Source: Betaproteobacteria bacterium
GTDB lineage: Bacteria; Pseudomonadota; Gammaproteobacteria; Burkholderiales; SG8-41
NCBI GenBank assembly: GCA_021414185.1
Contig: JAIOOZ010000556.1
Location: 1 to 5,151 of the forward strand
Direction: 5' to 3'
DNA length: 5,151 nt
Part shown: in pieces, positions 1-4,756 of the stretch
Layout of the letters: every line of letters begins with the position of its first letter
How positions within the stretch are numbered: position 1 is the stretch's first letter
Notes under the pieces: generated by a model
Seen by the model: only the letters and a program-made list of their open reading frames with translations
Told to the model about the DNA's origin: nothing
The model's database searches: none
Made by a program: the position numbers and the translations under genes

Positions 1-1
1 G

Positions 2-223
2 GGCTCGGCGAAGATCAAATTGCGCGACGGCACGTTGCTGGAGAAGCGCGTGCTGGAACCGAAAGGCGAGGTCAAGAACCCGATGACCGACGCCGATCTC
101 GAGTCCAAGTTCCGCGCGAACTGCGAGCCCATCATCGGGGATGCGCGTTGCGCACGCATCCTTTCCCAAGTGTGGGAATTCGACAAACTCAAAAGCCCGG
201 CGGAATTCTTCACATGGGGGTGA
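2..223 (+). CDS. MmgE/PrpD family protein, C-terminal fragment (5' truncated by window)
   Basis: The reading frame is open from base 2 to the TGA at 221-223 and gives the last 73 residues of a longer protein. The tail holds the pattern GEVKNPMTDADLESKFRANC, which matches the usual end of MmgE/PrpD proteins: a G-x-x-x-N-P-hydrophobic-S/T-D/E-x-x-L-x-x-K-F block followed by a short helical tail. The family includes 2-methylcitrate dehydratase (PrpD), cis-aconitate decarboxylase and iminodisuccinate epimerase, all soluble cytoplasmic enzymes acting on small di- or tricarboxylates. The catalytic N-terminal part lies outside the window, so the substrate cannot be inferred. The stop codon lies inside the start of the next gene, a 10-base overlap that suggests co-transcription and translational coupling with the binding protein. 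Family assignment is fairly sure; the exact enzyme is not. Confidence 0.8.
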   Translation, partial: GSAKIKLRDGTLLEKRVLEPKGEVKNPMTDADLESKFRANCEPIIGDARCARILSQVWEFDKLKSPAEFFTWG

Positions 224-1188
224 GATTGGCCGGACAGGTCTGCCTGATGTTGGCGATGACGTGGGTTGTCGCAGCGTCTGCCCAGAACTATCCCAACCGC
301 GCGATACGCCTGGTGGTGCCGCTGGCGCCCGCCGGCGCCGGCGACATCGTGGCGCGGACGGTTGCCGCCAAGCTGTCGGAAATGTGGGGACAGCAGATCA
401 TCATCGACAACCGTCCGGGTGCCAACACCATCATCGGCACTGACCTTGTCGCCAAGGCCAAACCGGATGGCTACACCTGGCTGCTGGGAGTGCAGGGCAG
501 CCTGGTGATCAACCCCGTGTCTTATTCCAAGCTCGCGTATGATCCGGAAAAGGATTTCGATCCCATCACCCAGATGACGGTGTACGGTTACGTGCTGGTG
601 GTGCACCCGGCGCTGCCAGTCAAAAACGTCAACGAATTGATTGCGCTCGCCCGCGCACGCCCTGCGCAGCTCGCCTATGGAACATCCGGCAATGGCGGCT
701 CTAACCATCTTGCGGGAGAGTCGTTTCGCCTGGCATCAGGCGTGAAAATGAACGCCATCCCCTACAAGGGCAGCGCACCGGCGTTGACGGCATTGTTGTC
801 GGGCGACGTGCCGGTGATGTTCGACACCCTGATCACGTCGATTCCGTTGCTCAAGGCTGGGCGGCTGCGCGCGCTCGGCGTGACTCTGCCGCGGCGCTCG
901 CCGTCGTTGCCAGACGTGCCGACGATAGCGGAGGCCGCCTTGCGCGGATACGAATTCACAGCGTGGCAGGCCATCGTAGTGCCCGCCGGAACCGATAAAG
1001 CGATCATCGGCAGGATACATTCCGACGTCGTCAAAGTGCTTGCCATGCCGGACGTGCGCCACAAGCTGGTCGATGAAGGCGCCAACGAACTCGTGGGTTC
1101 CACGCCCGAAGCGCTCGGCCGCCTGATTCGCACGGACATCCAGAAATACCGCAAGCTGTACGCGGATGCCGGTATCCGCATCGAATAG
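214..1188 (+). CDS. Bug/TctC family periplasmic solute-binding protein (first copy)
   Basis: Predicted 324-residue secreted binding protein of the Bug (TctC) family, which captures small carboxylates and related solutes in the periplasm, classically for tripartite tricarboxylate transporters. Residues 1-23 form a signal peptide with one Arg, a hydrophobic core (VCLMLAMTWVV) and an ASA|Q cleavage site. Mature-protein hallmarks are YPNRAIRLVVPLAPAG (26-41), GDIVAR near 43-48, IIIDNRPGAN (62-71), KPDGYTW (83-89), AYGTSGNGGSNHLAGESF (154-171) and the IPYKGSAPAL block (182-191). Length is normal. The ATG at 214 is chosen because it gives a clean signal peptide and has GGCGGA nine bases upstream; GTG at 220 is an alternative. 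The usual P-P-G-G of the first loop is replaced by A-P-A-G. No TctA or TctB membrane subunit is in the window, so this may be an orphan Bug protein. The ligand is unknown. Confidence 0.92.
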   Translation: MGVRLAGQVCLMLAMTWVVAASAQNYPNRAIRLVVPLAPAGAGDIVARTVAAKLSEMWGQQIIIDNRPGANTIIGTDLVAKAKPDGYTWLLGVQGSLVINPVSYSKLAYDPEKDFDPITQMTVYGYVLVVHPALPVKNVNELIALARARPAQLAYGTSGNGGSNHLAGESFRLASGVKMNAIPYKGSAPALTALLSGDVPVMFDTLITSIPLLKAGRLRALGVTLPRRSPSLPDVPTIAEAALRGYEFTAWQAIVVPAGTDKAIIGRIHSDVVKVLAMPDVRHKLVDEGANELVGSTPEALGRLIRTDIQKYRKLYADAGIRIE

Positions 1189-1208
1189 GCAGGCGTCAGG
1201 AGATTTCG

Positions 1209-1271
1209 ATGTTCCGAAGCGGTACGTATTACTGGCCACCGTGCCTGTCGCCGTCGGGCAAATCGCTATAA
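1209..1271 (+). CDS. possible 20-codon leader ORF in the gap between the two Bug genes
   Basis: A short ORF starts at ATG 1209, has AGGAGA at 1198-1203 five bases upstream (a better Shine-Dalgarno match than the first Bug gene has), and ends at TAA 1269-1271. The predicted peptide is MFRSGTYYWPPCLSPSGKSL. Its stop codon sits inside the TATAAT box that may drive the next gene. It has no recognisable domain and no run of a single amino acid as in classical attenuator peptides. It could be a translated leader, or just a chance ORF behind a purine-rich stretch. Low confidence. Confidence 0.22.
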   Translation: MFRSGTYYWPPCLSPSGKSL

Positions 1272-1272
1272 T
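1267..1272 (+). promoter_or_regulatory. candidate -10 box TATAAT upstream of the second Bug gene
   Basis: A perfect TATAAT occurs in an otherwise GC-rich 139-base gap. Only a weak -35 can be found: CTGTCG at 1245-1250, three of six matches with a 16-base spacer. Initiation would fall near 1279, at the left edge of the inverted repeat at 1280-1309. It would give the second Bug gene and the selenoprotein pair their own transcript in addition to read-through from the MmgE/PrpD gene. Confidence 0.4.
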
Positions 1273-1279
1273 CAGAAAT

Positions 1280-1309
1280 CGGCATGAGGGCAATGTCGTT
1301 TTCATGCCG
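1280..1309 (+). repeat. inverted repeat in the leader of the second Bug gene
   Basis: CGGCATGA (1280-1287) is exactly complementary to TCATGCCG (1302-1309) across a 14-base loop. It lies just downstream of the TATAAT box and eight bases before the GGAGG ribosome site at 1317-1321. In RNA it would form an 8-bp stem at the predicted 5' end of the message. As DNA it could be an operator half-site pair. It is not a terminator: no U-run follows and the gene continues. Confidence 0.4.
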
Positions 1310-1316
1310 TATCCGC

Positions 1317-1321
1317 GGAGG
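1317..1321 (+). promoter_or_regulatory. Shine-Dalgarno GGAGG that decides the TTG start of the second Bug gene
   Basis: GGAGG is followed after six bases (TGGAAA) by TTG at 1328-1330. This spacing is close to ideal. The nearest upstream in-frame ATG (1304) has no such site and lies inside the inverted repeat. The ATG at 1346 is too far away and would cut the signal peptide short. Confidence 0.6.
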
Positions 1322-1327
1322 TGGAAA

Positions 1328-2299
1328 TTGCAGTTCAGAATTTTGATGGCAGCAGCGCCGTGCGTGCTGCTGGCAATGTTCGGCGTAGCCGCTGCGGCCG
1401 ATACTTATCCCCGGCACTCAGTGCGTTTGATCGTGCCTTATCCACCCGGCGGCGCGGGCGACATCGTGGGGCGTCTGCTTAGCTCGCGCCTCGGCGAAAA
1501 TCTCGGCCAGCAGATAGTAGTCGACAACCGTGGCGGCGGCGCGCAACTGATCGCCACCGAAATCGCTGCCAAGGCGCCGGCAGACGGCTACACGCTGTTC
1601 CTGGCCAGTGCCACCCACAGCATCAATCCCGGGCTGCAGAAAAAGCTGCCATACGACACGGTCAAAGATTTTGCTTCGATTTCGCTGGTCACCAGTTCGC
1701 CGCTGGTATTTGTCGCCAATCAGTCGCTGGGAATAAGTAATATCAAGGAACTGGTCGCTGCCGCCAAAGCGCAGCCCGGGCGTATCGCTTATGCGTCCTC
1801 AGGGCCTGGTACCGGCGGCCATCTCGCGGTCGAACTCCTGAGCTGGATGGCGGGTATCAGCCTGACGCACGTGCCGTACAAAGGCGCCGGCCCTGCACTG
1901 ATCGATGTGATCGCCGGGCAGGTGCAAATCATGTGCACCAGTCCGTTGCCGGCGATGCCGCACGTTAAATCCGGCAAGCTGCGCGCACTGGCGATGACCG
2001 GCAGTGCGCGTTCGCGCGCCACGCCGGAAATTCCGACGGTTGCGGAGGCCGGCTATCCAGGATACGAAACGAGCCTGTGGTACGCGTTGCTGGCGCCTGC
2101 ACGCACACCGCGCGCTATCATCAGCCGTTTGCATGATGAGACGGTGAAAGTCATCAAAGCGCCCGGCATGGCCGAGCAATTGCTGGCGCAGGGAGCAGAA
2201 CCGATAGGCAGCAGTCCGCAGGAGTTCGACGCGTATTTGCGCACGGAGATAGACCGCTGGACCAAGTTGATAGCTCGCGCGAATATTCGTTCCGAGTAG
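1328..2299 (+). CDS. Bug/TctC family periplasmic solute-binding protein (second copy)
   Basis: Predicted 323-residue periplasmic binding protein of the same Bug/TctC family as its upstream neighbour. With the TTG start, residues 1-24 make a good signal peptide: Arg4, a hydrophobic core (APCVLLAMFGV) and AAA|D cleavage. The mature part shows TYPRHSVRLIVPYPPGGAGD (26-45), VVDNRGGG (64-71), APADGYTLFLAS (83-94), YASSGPGTGGHLAVEL (155-170), HVPYKGAGPALIDVIAGQ (181-198) and GYPGYETSLWYAL (242-254), all family hallmarks. The first loop keeps the canonical P-P-G-G that the first copy lacks. The two copies share the fold and many positions but differ throughout, so they are old paralogues and may bind different ligands. 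If ATG 1304 is used instead, the protein is eight residues longer. Forty-two bases separate it from the selenoprotein gene. Confidence 0.92.
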   Translation: MQFRILMAAAPCVLLAMFGVAAAADTYPRHSVRLIVPYPPGGAGDIVGRLLSSRLGENLGQQIVVDNRGGGAQLIATEIAAKAPADGYTLFLASATHSINPGLQKKLPYDTVKDFASISLVTSSPLVFVANQSLGISNIKELVAAAKAQPGRIAYASSGPGTGGHLAVELLSWMAGISLTHVPYKGAGPALIDVIAGQVQIMCTSPLPAMPHVKSGKLRALAMTGSARSRATPEIPTVAEAGYPGYETSLWYALLAPARTPRAIISRLHDETVKVIKAPGMAEQLLAQGAEPIGSSPQEFDAYLRTEIDRWTKLIARANIRSE

Positions 2300-2341
2300 C
2301 CGCGCGGCCAATTGCAATAAATAGTTCATTTGGAGAATCGC

Positions 2342-2884
2342 ATGACTGGAACGGTACTGCTTTACGACCCGACGGCGCCGCGACTGGAACGCGACGTGCC
2401 GGCGCAACAGGTTCTGGCGGGGCTTGCCGGCAAAGTCGTCGGCTTTATCGACAATGCCAAACCCAATTTCAATCACCTGGTGGATGACATCGCGGAACTG
2501 CTGATGAGCAAGCATGGCGTCAGCCGCGTGCTGAAACGCCAGAAACGCTCGGCATCGGTGCCTGCGCCGGACGAGGTGATAAAAGAATTCGCCGAACAGT
2601 GCGACCTGGTGATCACCGGGTCGGGCGATTGAGGGTCTTGCACGTCGTGGAGTATCCACGACAGTGTAGAGATGGCGAAGCGCGGCCGTGCCGCATTGAC
2701 CATCTGCTCGACCGCGTTTATCACGCTGGGCCGCGCGCAGGCGTCCGCACTCGGCTATGCGAAGCTGCCGATAGCCGTGATCCAGCATCCGTTTGGCATC
2801 CGCACGCGCGATGAAGTGCGCGCCATGGCGGACAAATGCGCAACCGAAGTGGCGCGTCTGTTGAGCGAGGGAACGGCGAAATGA
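2342..2884 (+). CDS. UGSC family selenoprotein, in-frame TGA (2630-2632) read as selenocysteine
   Basis: This is one 180-residue gene interrupted by a TGA at codon 97. The frame before it (ATG 2342, GGAGA five bases upstream) and after it is the same and both halves look coding. Decoded as selenocysteine, the centre reads ITGSGD-Sec-GSCTSWSIHDSVEMAKRGRAALTICS. Sec97-Gly-Ser-Cys100 is a U-x-x-C redox pair, and the context is that of a family I recall as the UGSC family of (seleno)proteins, whose other members carry Cys in place of Sec. The N-terminal half (VLLYDP, VGFIDNAKPNF at 33-43, CDLVITGSGD at 87-96) fits an alternating strand-helix fold. There is no signal peptide or membrane segment, so it is probably cytoplasmic. 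A SECIS-like hairpin follows the TGA. The stop TGA (2882-2884) overlaps the next gene's ATG. The reaction is unknown; a thiol/selenol redox role is inferred from the motif. The alternative is a nonsense mutation giving a 96-residue truncated protein. Confidence 0.88.
2630..2632 (+). other. recoded UGA codon (selenocysteine 97)
   Basis: This TGA lies between GAT (Asp96) and GGG-TCT-TGC (Gly-Ser-Cys), exactly at the position of the first residue of the UGSC motif. Readthrough restores 83 further residues in the same frame. The following ATG (2672, residue 111) lies inside the conserved TSWSIHDSVE-MAK segment, so restart there would cut the motif away. Confidence 0.87.
2639..2668 (+). promoter_or_regulatory. 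bacterial SECIS-like stem-loop
   Basis: GTCGTGG (2644-2650) pairs perfectly with CCACGAC (2656-2662) around the loop AGTAT (2651-2655). The stem extends outward by TGCAC (2639-2643) with GTGTA (2664-2668), including one G-U pair, leaving A2663 as a single-base bulge. The loop begins 18 bases after the TGA, and a G is among its first two bases. Both features agree with what is known of bacterial SECIS elements bound by SelB. The bulged U seen in the E. coli fdhF element is not obvious here. Part of the pairing could come from the conserved Thr-Ser-Trp and His-Asp codons. Confidence 0.75.
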
Positions 2885-3951
2885 GCGCTAAAGCAGTGCA
2901 AACGGCGGAGCGCGCCGCGCTGGTCGAATGCGCCGACGATTTCGACGCCATCAACAAGCTGTACCGCGAACGGCGCTGGAGCGATGGTTTGCCCATCGTG
3001 CCGCCAACAGTCGAGCGTGTCGAGCGCATGTTGCGGCACGCCCGGCGCGCGCGTGAAGAAATAGTGGCCCGCATAGCGCCGGCGTTCGGTGCCGCGACCG
3101 TCGAGCGTATAGCCATTAACGCCGTGCTGGCGGGCTGCGATCCTGAGTACATGCCGGCGCTGATCGCCGCGGTGGAAGCAGTGGCGGATCCAGAGTTCAA
3201 TTTGCAAGGCATACAGGCGACGACCAATCCGGTAGCGGTCTGGGTGATCGTCAACGGCCCGCTGGCGCAGGAACTGGAGGTCAACGCCACGTTCAATTGC
3301 ATCGGTGAGGGTACATGGGCCAATGCGACGCTCGGACGCGCGCTGCGACTCATATTGCGCAATATTGGCGGTGCGCTGCCTGGTGAGATGGACCGTGCGA
3401 CCCAGGGGCAACCCGGCAAGTACACGTTTTGCTGCGCGGAGAACGAAGTAGAGAGCCCCTGGGAGCCTTTGCATGTGGAACGCGGCATGTCGCGCGATCA
3501 GAGCACTGTAACGGTGGTGGGTGCCGAAGGCACGATGAACATGAACACGCATGCCAAGGACGCGGTCGATTTGTTGCGGGTGATCGCCGAAACCATGGTG
3601 CATCCAGCCAGCAACGAATACTGCCACGGTGGCGAACCGTGGCTGATGATCGCGCCGGAGCACGCGGACATTCTCAAGCGCGCCGGCTTGAGCAAGGCCG
3701 ATGTGAAGGCGCGGCTGTGGGAATTGACCAAGATGCCGGCCAGCCATATGGCTGCCAAGGACTTGCTGCGAGTGAAGAGCTCGCGCACCGAGGAACTGGG
3801 CGAAATAGGGCCCGACACGATACTTACGATTGCGCACAAGCCGGACGACATCTGCATCATGGTTGCCGGCGGGCCCGGCACGCATTCCGTCTACGTGCCG
3901 TGTTTTGGTAATTCGCGCGCGATTACGCGTGTTATTGCAGCCGCGGGTTAG
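2881..3951 (+). CDS. conserved partner protein of the UGSC selenoprotein, function unknown
   Basis: A 356-residue soluble protein without signal peptide or membrane segment. Start ATG 2881 overlaps the selenoprotein stop (ATGA) and has GAGGGAA seven bases upstream, so translation is probably coupled. I recognise the family by its motifs but not by an established function: WSDGLPIVPPTVERV (33-47), AINAVLAGCDPEYMPAL (78-94), FNLQGIQATTNPVAVWVIVNG (106-126), NATLGRALRLILRNIGG (148-164), DRATQGQPGKYTFCCAENE (171-189), SPWEPLHVERG (192-202) and VAGGPGTHSVYVPCFG (328-343). Related proteins, as I recall them, occur in actinobacteria and proteobacteria. There are eight cysteines, including an adjacent pair at 184-185 and Cys86, Cys140, Cys248 and Cys341 within or near conserved blocks. 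Coupling suggests it forms a complex or shares a substrate with the selenoprotein, perhaps as the catalytic or substrate-binding subunit (inference). Its TAG stop overlaps the convergent gene by four bases. Confidence 0.8.
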   Translation: MSAKAVQTAERAALVECADDFDAINKLYRERRWSDGLPIVPPTVERVERMLRHARRAREEIVARIAPAFGAATVERIAINAVLAGCDPEYMPALIAAVEAVADPEFNLQGIQATTNPVAVWVIVNGPLAQELEVNATFNCIGEGTWANATLGRALRLILRNIGGALPGEMDRATQGQPGKYTFCCAENEVESPWEPLHVERGMSRDQSTVTVVGAEGTMNMNTHAKDAVDLLRVIAETMVHPASNEYCHGGEPWLMIAPEHADILKRAGLSKADVKARLWELTKMPASHMAAKDLLRVKSSRTEELGEIGPDTILTIAHKPDDICIMVAGGPGTHSVYVPCFGNSRAITRVIAAAG

Positions 3952-4721
3952 GGCGCATCCCGTAATTGGCCTTCGAGGTGTGCGGCGACAGTCGCGACAT
4001 AGTCGCTGCCGGCATTCACGGTATGCAAGGTCCAGTCGGCGGTTCGCCCGCCAGGAATGCTTATCAGGCGTGGCAGGTCATCAGGACTGACCGTGACTTC
4101 AATCTGGTCCAGAGGCACGCGCAGGCCGTCACCAGTCGCTTTGACGACCGCTTCTTTGCGTGTCCAGCACGCGAAGAATGCGCGTTTGCGGTCCACCGGT
4201 GCGAGACACTGAAGTTCCGTGTTCTCGCGGGCAGAAAAAAAGCGCTCCGCGATGCCTTCATGAGTGATAGTGCGGGCTGTGTATTCGATATCGACACCTA
4301 ACTCGCAATTTCGCGAAATTGCGTAAATCGCACGTTCTGCGGAGTGCGAAATGTTGAAATGCAATGGCCCCGGTGCCGCGGCGATATAAGGCTTGCCATG
4401 TGGCTCAAGGTTGAACTTGAGTTCCGCTGGGTTCAGACCGACGTGCCTCGCCAGCAGTATTCGCAGCATCGCCCGGGCAACGGCAGAGCGCCGCCGGTCG
4501 CGTTCGAAATACATGCGTTCTGCGCGCGTCTTTTCGTCGGGCGACAACAATTCAACGCACTGCTGCAGGTGATGATCCGGGATATCCAGCGGCGCCAGCC
4601 AGACTTCGATGGCCGGATCGGCGAGCGTAATCTGCCATGGAATTTGCGCCAACGCGACAGCATGCCCGCCGTCAGACTTGCCTGTTGCCGGGCACTCCCT
4701 TACGCTAGCGCACGTTTCCAT
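3948..4721 (-). CDS. 4'-phosphopantetheinyl transferase (Sfp-type superfamily)
   Basis: Predicted 257-residue cytoplasmic enzyme that moves the phosphopantetheine arm of coenzyme A to a conserved Ser of acyl, peptidyl or aryl carrier proteins, with Mg2+. Visible signatures are the N-terminal half-domain ending in HFNISHS (121-127), then GVDIE (142-146) with metal ligands Asp144 and Glu146, and W186-T-R-K-E-A-V-V-K (186-194) with Glu190 and Lys194. The segment EPHGKPY (106-112) is also typical. The two-half layout and length fit the Sfp/EntD-like monomeric class rather than the short AcpS type. The start is uncertain: ATG 4721 has no clear ribosome site; GTG 4781 is in frame with AAAGG nearby but would run into the divergent gene; internal starts are possible because the N-terminus is long for the family. 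No carrier protein or synthase gene is in the window. The gene contains a perfect 20-bp palindrome at 4304-4323. Confidence 0.92.
   Translation of the reverse strand: METCASVRECPATGKSDGGHAVALAQIPWQITLADPAIEVWLAPLDIPDHHLQQCVELLSPDEKTRAERMYFERDRRRSAVARAMLRILLARHVGLNPAELKFNLEPHGKPYIAAAPGPLHFNISHSAERAIYAISRNCELGVDIEYTARTITHEGIAERFFSARENTELQCLAPVDRKRAFFACWTRKEAVVKATGDGLRVPLDQIEVTVSPDDLPRLISIPGGRTADWTLHTVNAGSDYVATVAAHLEGQLRDAP
4304..4323. repeat. perfect 20-bp palindrome inside the phosphopantetheinyl transferase gene
   Basis: CGCAATTTCGCGAAATTGCG equals its own reverse complement. It overlaps the codons for the AISRNCE stretch just before the GVDIE motif. It is not extended by the flanking bases (T on both sides). 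A palindrome of this length is unlikely by chance at any given position, though the protein sequence also constrains it. A protein-binding site is possible but unproven. Confidence 0.6.
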
Positions 4722-4756
4722 GATGTATCTGCGTAGTTGAACCTGAGCTTGCCTGC

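Noticed and set aside
736..1305. Minus-strand ORF of 189 residues opposite the first Bug gene
   Set aside because: It has no domain signal and fully overlaps a confident Bug-family gene.
1166..1327. N-terminal extension of the second Bug protein back to 1166 or to ATG 1304
   Set aside because: The extension would put a hydrophilic stretch before the signal peptide. GGAGG with ideal spacing to TTG 1328 and the signal peptide starting there argue for the shorter form. ATG 1304 remains a possible alternative.
2342..2632. A stand-alone 96-residue protein ending at TGA 2630, followed by a separate 70-residue protein from ATG 2672
   Set aside because: Both pieces are in one frame, the bases between them translate into the GSCTSWSIHDSVE motif, and an SECIS-like hairpin follows. 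The ATG at 2672 has no proper Shine-Dalgarno and would drop the redox motif.
2630..2632. Nonsense mutation or sequencing error making a pseudogene
   Set aside because: The TGA falls exactly at the Sec/Cys position of a known motif, there is no other lesion, and the downstream half and coupled partner gene remain intact. It cannot be excluded without the genome's selenocysteine genes.
1799..2788. Minus-strand ORF of 329 residues opposite the second Bug gene and the selenoprotein
   Set aside because: Its composition is antisense-like and it spans two well-supported plus-strand genes and the gap between them.
2755..3885. Long minus-strand ORF of 376 residues opposite the partner gene
   Set aside because: It is rich in Arg, His and Gln with no recognisable motifs, as expected for the antisense of a GC-biased gene. 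The plus-strand frame has clear conserved blocks and a coupled start.
3941..3962. Rho-independent terminator at the end of the partner gene
   Set aside because: Only a 3-bp GGG/CCC pairing is visible and no T-run follows.
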